DNA from: Agromyces albus
Lineage (GTDB): Bacteria; Actinomycetota; Actinomycetes; Actinomycetales; Microbacteriaceae
DNA: 64,000 nt
NCBI RefSeq assembly: GCF_030815405.1
Contig: NZ_JAUSWX010000001.1
Span: 1,240,001 to 1,304,000, forward strand
Reading direction: 5' to 3'
Below, one piece after another: positions 42,405 through 51,148 of the stretch (position 1 is its first letter; every line of letters begins with the position of its first letter). The position numbers and the translations under genes are program-made. Below the pieces are notes generated by a model. It saw only the letters and a program-made list of their open reading frames with translations. It was not told the origin of the DNA and searched no databases.

Positions 42405-43511
42405 GTGGCACGACGGCACACGAATCGCGCACCATCGGCGAACGCTGCGAGGGCAGCGGTCGCCGACGTCATGCTCGGCACCGGGGCGATCGCGACGGAC
42501 ACCGGGCCGATCTCGACGACGAGGGCCGACGCGAGCCCCGGCTTCCACTCCGAATCCGTCGCCACGAACCCCCTCTCGGGTCCGATCACGGTGCCGCAGA
42601 AGCGGACGATCGGCGAGACCGGCATCACGGAGCATCCGCTCGCGCTCGGCGGCAGCACCTTCGGATGGACGCTCGGCGTCGACGATTCGTTCGACGTGCT
42701 CGATCGGTTCGCCGGCGTCGGCGGAAGCCTGATCGACACCGCCGACAGCTACGCCGCAGGCCGCAGCGAGTCCATCATCGGCAAGTGGATGGCCTCGCGC
42801 GGCACCCGCGACCGCATGCGCATCATGACGAAGATCGGGCGACACCCCGATCACCGCGGCCTCGCGCCCGATGAGATCACGGCGGCGGTCGACGACTCGC
42901 TCACGCGACTCGGCACCGACCGCATCGACCTGCTGTTCTTCCACGGCGACGACCCGGCCGTTCCACTCGAGGAGAGCCTCGGTTCCGTCGACGCGCTCAT
43001 CGCCGCCGGCAAGGTCGGGGCGATCGGGGCGTCTGACTTCCCGCCCGAGCGGCTCATCGAGGCTCGCGTGCTCGCCGCGAACGGACTTCCTCGCTTCCAG
43101 GCCCTCACGACCGGGTACAACCTCATGGAACGCAGGTCGTTCGAGGGAGCGCCCGAACTCGTCGCCCACGCTCAGGGGCTCGCCGTGCTGCCGTACTTCG
43201 CCCTGGCGAACGGCTTCCTCGGGGGCGCCGTGCGACGCCGTTCCGACGTGCGCCATGACGCGCGCGGCGCGCGCCAGGCCGGCCACCTCGGGCGCCGCGG
43301 GCATCGCGTGCTCGCCGCCCTCGACGAGATCGCCTTCGCCCGCGGTGTCCAGCCCGCGACGATCGCGATCGCGTGGCTCCTCGCGAAGCCGACGGTGGTC
43401 GCGCCGGTGGCGAGTGCGAGCAAGCCCGAGCAGGTCGATGCACTCATCGCCGCGGCATCCGTCGAACTGCACCGCTCGGAGCTCGTGGAACTCGATCGCG
43501 TCTCCGCCTGA
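42405..43511 (+). CDS. Aldo/keto reductase with long N-terminal extension
   Basis: A 368-residue aldo/keto reductase. The barrel starts near residue 65 (GETGITEHPLALGGSTFGW). Catalytic residues are visible as DTADSYAAGRSE (Asp, Tyr), TKIG (Lys) and FFHGDD (His). About 60 residues precede the barrel (Ala/Thr-rich, no signal peptide), unusual for the family. GTG 42405 is supported by GGAGGAGG; a later start would lose this. NADPH-dependent carbonyl reduction is the expected activity, substrate unknown. It ends the inserted block before the M16 peptidase. Confidence 0.85.
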   Translation: MARRHTNRAPSANAARAAVADVMLGTGAIATDTGPISTTRADASPGFHSESVATNPLSGPITVPQKRTIGETGITEHPLALGGSTFGWTLGVDDSFDVLDRFAGVGGSLIDTADSYAAGRSESIIGKWMASRGTRDRMRIMTKIGRHPDHRGLAPDEITAAVDDSLTRLGTDRIDLLFFHGDDPAVPLEESLGSVDALIAAGKVGAIGASDFPPERLIEARVLAANGLPRFQALTTGYNLMERRSFEGAPELVAHAQGLAVLPYFALANGFLGGAVRRRSDVRHDARGARQAGHLGRRGHRVLAALDEIAFARGVQPATIAIAWLLAKPTVVAPVASASKPEQVDALIAAASVELHRSELVELDRVSA

Positions 43512-43581
43512 GGCATCGCCCGCCCCGGCCGAAGGCCGAGTCAACCGAGCGGTCCCGCCGCGGGTGGCATAGGGTGGACGG

Positions 43582-44967
43582 GTGAACGGCGCCGTCGACC
43601 TCCCTCTCGGCTTGGCCGAACTCTCGTTCGACGCGGCCGGCGATGCTCGAGTGCGTCGCAGCGTGCTTCCCTCGGGGGTCCGCGTACTGAGCGAACAGGT
43701 GCCCGGCAGCCGCAGCGTCACGATCGGCTTCTGGGTCGCCGTCGGCTCGCGTGACGAGCAGCCGTCGGCGTCGGGGCATCCGGCCACCTACGGCTCGACC
43801 CACTTCCTCGAGCACCTGCTCTTCAAGGGCACGACGACGCGCACGGCGCTCGACATCGCGATCTCCTTCGACGCGGTCGGCGGCGAGCACAACGCGCTCA
43901 CCGCCAAGGAGTACACGTGCTACTACGCGAAGGTGCAGGATCGCGACCTGCCGATGGCCGTCGCCGTGCTCGCCGACATGTTCACCTCGTCGCGTCTCGA
44001 CGCTGAGGAGTTCGAGAACGAGCGCGGCGTCATCCTCGAAGAGCTCTCGATGGCGGGCGACGATCCGGCGGATGTCGCGAACGAGCGGTTCTTCGAGGCC
44101 GTGCTCGGCGCGCATCCGCTCGGCCGCCCGATCGGCGGCAACCCCGACACGATCCGCGCCGCCGTGCGCGATGCCGTGTGGGAGCACTACCGGGCCAACT
44201 ACCGGCCGAGCGACCTCGTCGTCACGGTCGCGGGCGCGGTCGACCATGAGGCGCTCGTCACCGAGCTCGAGCGAGCGCTCACCGGTGCCGGCTGGGATCT
44301 GGCCGTCGAGGCCGCGCCGGTCGAGCGGCGGCCCGTCGGGCCGGCCGTGCTCGAGGTCGCTCGGCCGCTCACCGTCGTCCAAAGGCCGACCGAGCAGGTC
44401 AACCTCCTGCTCGGCGTGCCCGGGATCGTCGCCACCGACGAACGACGACCGACGATGAGCGTCTTGAACGCGATCTTCGGCTCGGGCATGTCGTCGCGAC
44501 TCTTCCAGCGGGTGCGCGAGCGCCGCGGCCTCGCCTACTCGGTGTACTCGTTCGCCCCCGGCTACTCCGACGCCGGGCTATTCGGCATGTACGCGGGGTG
44601 CTCACCTTCGAAGGCGAGCACCGTCGCGGCGCTCATGCGCACCGAGCTTGATCGGCTCGCCGAGCACGGCGTGACCGCCGACGAGCTGCGGCGCGCCTCC
44701 GGCCAGCTCGCGGGCGCGTCGGCGCTCGCCCTCGAAGACTCCGACACGCGGATGTCCCGGCTCGGCCGCTCCGAGCTCACGCTCGGCGAGTTCGCCGACC
44801 TCGACGAAGCCCTGCGGCGCATCGCACTCGTCACCGCCGACGACGTGCAGGAACTCGCCGCCGAGCTCGCCGCCCGGCCGTTCTCGCTGGTCGCCGTCGG
44901 CGCCACCGAGGAGTCGGCCCTTCGTGGTGCGGTCGAAGCGGCCGCGCCGAGCACCGACGTCGCCTGA
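43582..44967 (+). CDS. M16-family (insulinase/processing-peptidase-like) metalloprotease
   Basis: A 461-residue M16 peptidase of the PepR/YmxG type that usually follows pnp in actinobacteria. The inverted zinc motif is THFLEHLLFKG (HxxEH), with the distal Glu in NERGVILEELS. The C-terminal domain (SVYSFAPGYSDAGLFGMYAG) completes the clamshell. It probably degrades small peptides in the cytoplasm. GTG 43582 is the start. Gap to the phosphatase gene is 35 bp. Confidence 0.92.
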   Translation: MNGAVDLPLGLAELSFDAAGDARVRRSVLPSGVRVLSEQVPGSRSVTIGFWVAVGSRDEQPSASGHPATYGSTHFLEHLLFKGTTTRTALDIAISFDAVGGEHNALTAKEYTCYYAKVQDRDLPMAVAVLADMFTSSRLDAEEFENERGVILEELSMAGDDPADVANERFFEAVLGAHPLGRPIGGNPDTIRAAVRDAVWEHYRANYRPSDLVVTVAGAVDHEALVTELERALTGAGWDLAVEAAPVERRPVGPAVLEVARPLTVVQRPTEQVNLLLGVPGIVATDERRPTMSVLNAIFGSGMSSRLFQRVRERRGLAYSVYSFAPGYSDAGLFGMYAGCSPSKASTVAALMRTELDRLAEHGVTADELRRASGQLAGASALALEDSDTRMSRLGRSELTLGEFADLDEALRRIALVTADDVQELAAELAARPFSLVAVGATEESALRGAVEAAAPSTDVA

Positions 44968-45002
44968 CCCGACACCCACGAGCAGTACAGGAACCGATAC
45001 CA

Positions 45003-45605
45003 GTGCCCCACCATCTCTACCTGGTCCGCCATGGCGAACAGCTCGACGCTGAGCACGGCATGCCCGACGGACCCCTCTCGCCGCGCGGCCGGCGCCAGGC
45101 CGAGCTTCTCGCCGAGCGCCTCGGCGGCATTCCGTTCGACAATGCGTGGCACTCTCCGCTGCAGCGGGCCGCGGAGACGGCGAAGATCATCGCGGCGAAG
45201 ATGCCGGCACTGAATCCCGAGCCGTCGGCGCTGCTGTTCGATTGCGTCCCATCGGGGCCGGCTCCCGAGACCCCGAAGGTCTACGACCCTTTCTTCGGGT
45301 CGGTGACCGAGGCCGAGATCGAGGCCGGCAGCGCCCAGATGGCCGACGCCGTCGTCGAGTTCCTCCGTTCGCATCGCGAGGATCGGCACGACTTGCTCAT
45401 CACCCACAACTTCGTGATCGCGTGGTTCGTGCGCGAGGTGCTCGGTGCGCCCGCGTGGCGCTGGGTCTCGATCAACCAGGCCAATTGCGGTCTCACGGTG
45501 CTCACGCAGAAGTCGGGCCGGCCGTGGAGCCTCGTGACGCACAACGACCTCGCGCACCTGCCACCCGAGCTGCGCACCGGGCTGCCCGAGCCGTACTCGC
45601 TCTGA
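45003..45605 (+). CDS. Histidine phosphatase-family protein
   Basis: A 200-residue phosphoglycerate-mutase-like phosphatase. LYLVRHGEQ holds the nucleophilic His, WHSPLQRAAETA the Arg, and LLITHNFVIAW the second His. Substrate is unknown. The GTG at 45003 is 35 bp after the M16 stop, so it may be co-transcribed. Confidence 0.88.
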   Translation: MPHHLYLVRHGEQLDAEHGMPDGPLSPRGRRQAELLAERLGGIPFDNAWHSPLQRAAETAKIIAAKMPALNPEPSALLFDCVPSGPAPETPKVYDPFFGSVTEAEIEAGSAQMADAVVEFLRSHREDRHDLLITHNFVIAWFVREVLGAPAWRWVSINQANCGLTVLTQKSGRPWSLVTHNDLAHLPPELRTGLPEPYSL

Positions 45606-45618
45606 GCGCCGACAGCCC

Positions 45619-45635
45619 CCGGCCGCCGCGGCCGG
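45619..45635 (+). terminator. Short GC hairpin between convergent genes
   Basis: CCGGCC-gccgc-GGCCGG, 14 bp after the phosphatase stop and just before the convergent GNAT stop at 45637. No T-tract. Confidence 0.4.
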
Positions 45636-45636
45636 A

Positions 45637-46119
45637 TCAGCGGGGGAGTCGTTTGCCGAACCAGTGCGTCGCGTTCGGGTTCGCGTTGTAGGGCTCGATC
45701 TCGGTGTAGCCGCTCGAGCGGTAGAGGCCGCCCGCAGCTTCGAGGTTCGCGTTCGTGTCGAGCACGATCTCCTCGGCACCGAGCTCGCCGGCCCGCCGCT
45801 CGAGCTCGTCGAGCAGGCGACGGCCCTCGCCGTGTCCGCGCCCGGCAGGCGCAAGCCAGACGTGCTTCACCTCGAAGCGCACCTCGTCGATCGGCGATCG
45901 CTGGATTCGCCGAACGCCGCCGCAGCCGACGGCCTCGCCATTGTCGTCGATCGCGACGAGGAACACCCCCGCGGGCGGGGTGAACTGCGCCGCGTCGGGC
46001 CACGTCGGCCGGTACTCGCCCTGCTCGGGCGGGAAGCCCGCCGCGCGTTCAGCGAAGTACGCCTCGAGCAGCGCGTGCGCGTCGGCATCGGTCACGTCCG
46101 CCTCACGGAATCGCAGCAT
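45637..46119 (-). CDS. GNAT-family N-acetyltransferase
   Basis: A 160-residue GNAT enzyme: LRFREADVTDADAHALLEAY at the start, VKHVWLAPAGRGHGEGRRLL (acetyl-CoA loop RGHGEG), VLDTNANLEAAGGLYRSSGY and TEIEPYNANPNATHWFGK. The last motif is common in a large uncharacterised acetyltransferase group. It is inserted between the phosphatase and dapB, divergent from dapB. Confidence 0.88.
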   Translation of the reverse strand: MLRFREADVTDADAHALLEAYFAERAAGFPPEQGEYRPTWPDAAQFTPPAGVFLVAIDDNGEAVGCGGVRRIQRSPIDEVRFEVKHVWLAPAGRGHGEGRRLLDELERRAGELGAEEIVLDTNANLEAAGGLYRSSGYTEIEPYNANPNATHWFGKRLPR

Positions 46120-46160
46120 GCGATCAGCCTATTCGGCCGTGCGAACCACGCCTTGCTAGG

Positions 46161-46922
46161 GTGAACGACGTGACGATACGGGTCGCCGTGGCCGGTGCCA
46201 CGGGCAACATGGGACGTTTGGCGATCCGGCTCATCGAGGAGGCCGACGACCTCGAGTTGCACGCCGCCCTCAACTCGCGATCAAGCCTCGACGAGATGCT
46301 CGGCGCCGATGTCGCACTCGATGTCACGCATCCCGGTGCGAGCGCTGAGATCGTCGAGTTCGCCACGGGCGCCGGCATCCCGATCGTCGTCGGCACGTCC
46401 GGCTGGTCGAACGACCGCATCGCCGACATCACGGCGTTGGTACGCGGCCACGCCGAGGCCGGCGCAGTGCTCTTCGTGCCGAACTTCTCGATCGGCAGCG
46501 TGCTCGGCACCGCCTTCGCGGCCCTGGCTGCGGAGTACTTCGACTCGATCGAGATCGTCGAGGCGCACCACGCCGGTAAGGTCGACTCTCCCTCGGGCAC
46601 CGCCGTGCGCACCGCCGAGCTCATCGGCGAGGCTCGCCGGCTCAACGGGCCCGTCGCGGCACCGCACGCCGATCAGCGTGCTCGAGGCCAGCTCGTCTCC
46701 GGGGTGCCCGTGCACAGCCTCCGGATGTCGGGACTGCTGGCCGAGCAGCGGGTCGTGCTCGGCGGCCAGGGCGAGACCCTCACGATCACCCACTCCACGC
46801 TGTCACCGAGCTCGTACGAGGCCGGCATCCTGCTCGCGTTGCGCCGCGCCCCCGAGGCGACCGGGGTCACCGTCGGCCTCGACGCGCTGCTCGAGCTCGG
46901 CCTGCCCGGCGCTCCTCGATGA
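46161..46922 (+). CDS. dapB: 4-hydroxy-tetrahydrodipicolinate reductase
   Basis: A 253-residue DapB, the second dedicated enzyme of lysine/diaminopimelate synthesis. The NAD(P)-binding start is RVAVAGATGNMGRLAIRLIE and the substrate/catalytic block is EAHHAGKVDSPSGTA. Length and ends are normal. GTG 46161 starts the gene; the stop overlaps the ATG of the TPR gene by 4 bp. dapA is 4.2 kb downstream. Confidence 0.97.
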   Translation: MNDVTIRVAVAGATGNMGRLAIRLIEEADDLELHAALNSRSSLDEMLGADVALDVTHPGASAEIVEFATGAGIPIVVGTSGWSNDRIADITALVRGHAEAGAVLFVPNFSIGSVLGTAFAALAAEYFDSIEIVEAHHAGKVDSPSGTAVRTAELIGEARRLNGPVAAPHADQRARGQLVSGVPVHSLRMSGLLAEQRVVLGGQGETLTITHSTLSPSSYEAGILLALRRAPEATGVTVGLDALLELGLPGAPR

Positions 46923-47359
46923 CCGCGAAGACCGGCGCGGTCATCATGGCCGTGCTGCTCGCCCTCTACGTCGCCCTCGTGGGCTGGCGGGCGGTGCAGT
47001 TCATCGGCACCGGCGAGCCCGTCGCGGTCGCGATGGGCATCGCGCTCGCGGTGCTGCCCTTCATCGGCGCATGGGCGTTGTGGCGCGAACTCGCGTTCGG
47101 CATCCGCTCTCAGGCGCTCGTGCGGCGGCTCGAGGCCGAGGGCGGCCTCGACCTCGGCATCGCGGCCCTGCCGAGCGGGCGACCAGACCGGGCGTCGGCG
47201 GATGCCGCGTTCCCGCGGTTCCGCGAGGCCGTCGCCCTCGAGCCCGGCTCGTGGCACGCCTGGCTCCGACTCGGCCTCGCGTACGATGCGGCCGGCGATC
47301 GCCGCCGTGCGCGCCAGGCCGTGCGGCGTGCTATCGAACTCGAGCGCGCGGAGCGCTGA
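46919..47359 (+). CDS. Membrane protein with a TPR-like C-terminus
   Basis: A 146-residue protein with two N-terminal helices (GAVIMAVLLALYVALVGW, AVAMGIALAVLPFIGAWAL) and a C-terminal tetratricopeptide-like helix pair (GSWHAWLRLGLAYDAAGDRR, ARQAVRRAIEL). It overlaps the dapB stop (ATGA), so it is translationally coupled, a common dapB neighbour in actinobacteria. Function unknown. Its end overlaps the convergent NAD-epimerase gene by 29 bp. Confidence 0.85.
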   Translation: MTAKTGAVIMAVLLALYVALVGWRAVQFIGTGEPVAVAMGIALAVLPFIGAWALWRELAFGIRSQALVRRLEAEGGLDLGIAALPSGRPDRASADAAFPRFREAVALEPGSWHAWLRLGLAYDAAGDRRRARQAVRRAIELERAER

Positions 47360-48236
47360 GCATCGCGTCGATCGCCGACTCGACGGTCGGGCGCCGGAAG
47401 GGGTAGCCATCGTCGATGAGGCGCTGTGCGCTCATCTTCTGGCTCGCCAGCAGCAGCTCGTCGGCGGCGACACCGAGCGCGAGCTCGAGCACGCGCTCGG
47501 GCACGACGAACGAGTAGGGGCGGTGCATCCGTTCGGCCATGGCCGTCATCACGCGGTCGGCGGTGGCGGGCGTGGGACCGACGAGGTTCACCGGTCCGGC
47601 GAGCTGCGAGTCGAGCAAGTGGAGGAGCGCGCCAACCTCGTCGTCGAGCGCGATCCAGGGCCAATGCTGCCCGCCCGTTCCGAGCCGGCCCGACACCCCG
47701 AGTCGCGTGAGTGTGCCGATCGGCCGCATCGCGCCGCCGCGGCCGACCACGATGCCGCTGCGGAACATCACCGTGCGGGTCTCTTCGGGAGCCAGTGCGG
47801 CGGTCGCCTCCCAGCGGCCGGCGAGTTCGGCGAGGAACCCGGTGCCCGCACCCGACGACTCGGTCAGCAGCTCGCCGGGCCGGTCGCCGTAGTAACCCGA
47901 CGCCGACGCGCTGAGGAACACGGCGGGCGGCCGGCGCGCCTTGCGCATCGCGTCGGTGAGGGTGCGCGTGGCGGTGATGCGGGACTCGAGGAGCTCGCCA
48001 CGGTACGCCTTCGTCCATGGCAATCGGGCGAGTGAGGCGCCCGAGAGATTCACGACCGCGTCGACGCGGTCCATGACGGTGAAGTCGATGATGCCCGCGG
48101 CCGGCGACCACGCCACCTCATCCGCGCCGTGCGCCCGGCGTCGTACGAGTCGCACGACTTCGTGGCCATCGGCGCCCAGTCGTTCGACGAGGGGGGTTCC
48201 GATGAAGCCGGACGCGCCGGCGACGAGGACCCGCAT
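47331..48236 (-). CDS. TIGR01777-family NAD(P)-dependent epimerase-like protein
   Basis: A 301-residue SDR39U1/TIGR01777-type oxidoreductase. RVLVAGASGFIGTPLVERL is the Rossmann start, VNLSGASLARLPWT and FLSASASGYYGD are family motifs, WPWIALDDEVGALLHLL and GPVNLVGPTPAT follow, and the C-terminus carries SQKMSAQRLIDDGYPFRRPT. Function is unknown; some homologues are linked to cell division. The OsmC gene starts three bp beyond its start-side end, read in the same direction. Confidence 0.9.
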   Translation of the reverse strand: MRVLVAGASGFIGTPLVERLGADGHEVVRLVRRRAHGADEVAWSPAAGIIDFTVMDRVDAVVNLSGASLARLPWTKAYRGELLESRITATRTLTDAMRKARRPPAVFLSASASGYYGDRPGELLTESSGAGTGFLAELAGRWEATAALAPEETRTVMFRSGIVVGRGGAMRPIGTLTRLGVSGRLGTGGQHWPWIALDDEVGALLHLLDSQLAGPVNLVGPTPATADRVMTAMAERMHRPYSFVVPERVLELALGVAADELLLASQKMSAQRLIDDGYPFRRPTVESAIDAMLSAPRARVR

Positions 48237-48239
48237 CGA

Positions 48240-48665
48240 TCAGGCGAGTTCGGCTTCGATCGTGATCGGGATGCCCGTGAGTGCTTGCGAGATGGGGCAG
48301 TTCTGCTTCGCGTCCTCGGCGAAGGCCTCGAACTCCTCCTCGGTGAGGCCGGGCACCCGGGCGCTCACGAGCAAGTGGCTGCCGAGCACGCCGCGGCCGG
48401 CCTCGAAGGTCACGGCCGCCGTCGTCTGAATGCTCTCGGGCGGATGTCCGGCGCGAGTGAGCGCGCCCGAGAGCGCCATCGAGAAGCACGCCGAGTGGGC
48501 GGCGCCGAGGAGCTCTTCGGGGTTCGTCGTGTTCGAGACCCCCTCGGATCTCGCCTTCCAGTTGACGGCGAACTCGCCCGTCTTCGACGAGTCGAGGGAG
48601 ACGGTGCCTGAGCCCTCGTTCAGCGTTCCCGTCCAGACGGTGGTCGATTCACTCGTGACAGCCAT
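48240..48665 (-). CDS. OsmC-family peroxiredoxin-like protein
   Basis: A 141-residue OsmC/Ohr-type protein. The first active Cys lies in ELLGAAHSACFSMALSGAL and the second in DAKQNCPISQALTGI, fitting OsmC hydroperoxide reductases. ATG 48665 is the start; the longer open frame upstream is a shadow. It is read in the same direction as, and three bp before, the TIGR01777 gene, so the two form a pair. Confidence 0.92.
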   Translation of the reverse strand: MAVTSESTTVWTGTLNEGSGTVSLDSSKTGEFAVNWKARSEGVSNTTNPEELLGAAHSACFSMALSGALTRAGHPPESIQTTAAVTFEAGRGVLGSHLLVSARVPGLTEEEFEAFAEDAKQNCPISQALTGIPITIEAELA

Positions 48666-48721
48666 GTGGGTCCTCCTGCTCGATCCGGGGCTCCAGCCTA
48701 GCCGGGCGGATGCCGCGGATG

Positions 48722-49183
48722 TCAGGTGCGGGGGATGACGCGAGCGCGTACGAGCAGCAGGTAGATCTGGCATCCGAGGCAGTACCCGAACACGGCGTTG
48801 AGGAAGGCCGCGATGAACGCGAGGGAGGCGGCGATCGGCACGGCGTAGGTCGCGCCGAAGAGGCCCAGCACGACGCCCGCGACCGTCACCACGAAGCCCA
48901 CGCCCTGCGCGAAGGTCGGCGGGCGGGGGTCCTCGAGCTCGGTGGGCGGCGCGAGTCGCGGGCGCACGAATCGCCGGAACACGATCGAGAACGGGTTTCG
49001 CCGGACCCCGGCGACGGCGCTCCACGCGAACACGAGCGTGATCGCCGCGAGCAGGATCCACGCCGCGAGGGTCGCGCCGCCGAAGCCGAGCACGGCCGTG
49101 ATGAGCAGGAGCGTCGCCGTGACGGCGGCGGTGAAGCGCGGGCCGCGCGGGTCGATACCTGTGGTGGGTTCAGGATGTGACAC
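48722..49183 (-). CDS. DUF4395 membrane protein
   Basis: A 153-residue protein with three to four helices: FTAAVTATLLLITAVLGFGG, LAAWILLAAITLVFAWSAVA and FIAAFLNAVFGYCLGCQIYL. The CLGC motif in the last helix and the position directly after a thioredoxin fit the DUF4395 family. Its GTG 49183 overlaps the thioredoxin gene end by 14 bp. Confidence 0.88.
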   Translation of the reverse strand: MSHPEPTTGIDPRGPRFTAAVTATLLLITAVLGFGGATLAAWILLAAITLVFAWSAVAGVRRNPFSIVFRRFVRPRLAPPTELEDPRPPTFAQGVGFVVTVAGVVLGLFGATYAVPIAASLAFIAAFLNAVFGYCLGCQIYLLLVRARVIPRT

Positions 49184-49640
49184 GAGTTCTCCCGGTGAGT
49201 GAGTCGAGGTGGTCGCGCACCGCGTCGAGACGCGGTACGCCGCCGATGCGAGCGGTCGGCACGCCGTCGGCGTCGAGGATGAGGGTGGTCGGAGTCTGCA
49301 ACACGTTGAACCGCTCGGCGAGGTCGCCCCGGTGGGTGAGGTCGACCTCGACGTGGCGCACGCCGCGGTACTCGGCGGCGAGCCCCGTGAGCTGCCGCGC
49401 GGTCGAGGGGCAGCGGCTGCAGTACTCGGTCGAGAACTGCACGAGCGTGGCAGCGGAGCCGAGGGCTGCACGCCCGAGTTCGAGCGACTCGACGGTCTCG
49501 TCGTGTGCGCTCGGGGCGCCGGCGGCACCGGCAGCACGAACGGCGTGCAACCGCCCGGTGCGCGCCTTCCACGCGAACCCCAGCGCCGTGGCGGCCGCGG
49601 GCAGGGCGAGGCCCGTGATGAGCGCCGCAAGCCAGTCCAT
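49170..49640 (-). CDS. Membrane-anchored thioredoxin-family protein
   Basis: A 156-residue TlpA/thioredoxin-like protein. An N-terminal helix ([21 protein letters not shown]) anchors it; the active site is YCSRC in [18 protein letters not shown], and the cis-Pro loop is [13 protein letters not shown]. The CxxC in a membrane-tethered thioredoxin beside DUF4395 suggests disulfide or electron handling at the membrane, an inference. It is divergent from thyA, with about 140 bp between. Confidence 0.88.
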   Translation of the reverse strand: MDWLAALITGLALPAAATALGFAWKARTGRLHAVRAAGAAGAPSAHDETVESLELGRAALGSAATLVQFSTEYCSRCPSTARQLTGLAAEYRGVRHVEVDLTHRGDLAERFNVLQTPTTLILDADGVPTARIGGVPRLDAVRDHLDSLTGRTRVTS

Positions 49641-49778
49641 GTCGCGATGCTACGTCGGGCCGCGCGTGCCAGGGCGCGTGTGACAGAGGATGACACGAGC
49701 GGTGCGCACGATCCGCGCGGTGCGCGGCACGCCCGCGGCATCCGCCCGCTGTCGCCGGGCGGGGTTAGCATCGAGGCG

Positions 49779-50588
49779 ATGGCCGAGACGACTCCCACCC
49801 CATACGAAGACCTGCTGCGCGACGTGCTCGAGCACGGCACGCACAAGACCGATCGCACGGGCACCGGCACCAGCAGCGTGTTCGGGCGCCAGCTCCGCTT
49901 CGACCTCTCGCAGGGGTTCCCGCTCGTCACCACGAAGCGGGTGCACTTCAAGTCGATCGCCTATGAGCTCCTCTGGTTCCTGCGCGGCGAGTCGAACGTC
50001 GGCTGGCTCCGCGATCACGGTGTCACCATCTGGGACGAATGGGCGGATGCTGCGGGCGAGCTCGGTCCCGTCTACGGCGTGCAGTGGCGCTCCTGGCCGA
50101 CGCCGTCGGGCGAGACCATCGACCAGATCTCGCAGGTCATCGACCAGATCCGCACGAATCCCGACTCGCGCCGCCTCATCGTCTCCGCGTGGAACCCCGC
50201 CGACATCCCCCGCATGGCGCTCGCGCCGTGTCACGCGCTGTTCCAGTTCTACGTGGCCGATGGAAAGCTCTCGTGCCAGCTCTACCAGCGCAGCGCCGAT
50301 CTCTTCCTCGGCGTGCCTTTCAACATCGCGTCCTATGCGCTGCTCACTCACATGATCGCGGCCCAGACGGGCCTCGAGGTCGGCGACTTCGTGTGGACGG
50401 GCGGCGACTGCCACATCTACGACAACCACGTCGAGCAGGTGACCGAGCAGCTCACTCGAGCACCGTTCCCCGCCCCGAGGCTCCGCTTCGCGCGCACGCC
50501 CGACTCGATCTTCGACTACGAGTACGACGACTTCGTCGTCGAGGGATACCAGCACCACCCGGCGATCCGCGCCGCCGTGGCGGTCTGA
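49779..50588 (+). CDS. thyA: Thymidylate synthase
   Basis: A 269-residue Thy[15 protein letters not shown] carries the nucleophilic Cys; the folate/dUMP residues [33 protein letters not shown] and [10 protein letters not shown] are intact. It makes dTMP from dUMP with methylene-tetrahydrofolate. folA starts three bp later, so the pair form an operon that recycles dihydrofolate. Confidence 0.98.
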   Translation: MAETTPTPYEDLLRDVLEHGTHKTDRTGTGTSSVFGRQLRFDLSQGFPLVTTKRVHFKSIAYELLWFLRGESNVGWLRDHGVTIWDEWADAAGELGPVYGVQWRSWPTPSGETIDQISQVIDQIRTNPDSRRLIVSAWNPADIPRMALAPCHALFQFYVADGKLSCQLYQRSADLFLGVPFNIASYALLTHMIAAQTGLEVGDFVWTGGDCHIYDNHVEQVTEQLTRAPFPAPRLRFARTPDSIFDYEYDDFVVEGYQHHPAIRAAVAV

Positions 50589-50591
50589 GTC

Positions 50592-51104
50592 GTGGCCCGC
50601 ATCGGGCTCATCTGGGCCGAGGCCGACGACGGCGTGATCGGCGCGGGCGGCGTCATGCCCTGGCACCTGCCCGAAGATCTCGCCCACTTCAAGGCGGTGA
50701 CGCTCGGCGCGCCCGTGATCATGGGTCGCAAGACGTGGGAGTCCCTGCCGCCGCGATTTCGTCCGCTGCCAGGCCGGCGCAACCTCGTGGTCACGCGGAA
50801 GCCCGACGCGGTGTTCGAGGGAGCCGAGGCCGCGGCATCCGTCGAGGCAGCGCTCGACCTCGCCGCGCAGGGCCGCGCCGACGACGAGTTCGTGTGGATC
50901 ATCGGAGGCGCAGAGCTCTACCGGCAGACGATCGGCGTCGCCGACCGGCTCGAGGTCACGCGCCTCGACGCCGTGGTCGCCGGCGACACCGTCGCGCCTT
51001 CGGTCGACACCTCGTGGCGACTCACCGCCGCCGACCCCGTCGATGGGGCGCACGTCTCGGCGTCGGGCCTCGCGTACCGCTTCCTCAGGTTCGAGCGCCG
51101 CTGA
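50592..51104 (+). CDS. folA: Dihydrofolate reductase
   Basis: A 170-residue DHFR: IGLIWAEADDGVIGAGGVMP, WHLPEDLAHFKAVT, VIMGRKTWESLP, PGRRNLVVTR and IIGGAELYRQT. It regenerates tetrahydrofolate consumed by ThyA. GTG 50592 is three bp after the thyA stop. Confidence 0.97.
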   Translation: MARIGLIWAEADDGVIGAGGVMPWHLPEDLAHFKAVTLGAPVIMGRKTWESLPPRFRPLPGRRNLVVTRKPDAVFEGAEAAASVEAALDLAAQGRADDEFVWIIGGAELYRQTIGVADRLEVTRLDAVVAGDTVAPSVDTSWRLTAADPVDGAHVSASGLAYRFLRFERR

Positions 51105-51148
51105 CGGCGTGCCTCGCCGGGCCCGCTCGAACCGATACGCTGGAGTGC

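Noticed and set aside
10752..43511. Integrated phage or classical genomic island in the split housekeeping region
   Set aside because: No integrase, transposase, tRNA end or direct repeats were seen, and base and codon usage look like the rest of the window.
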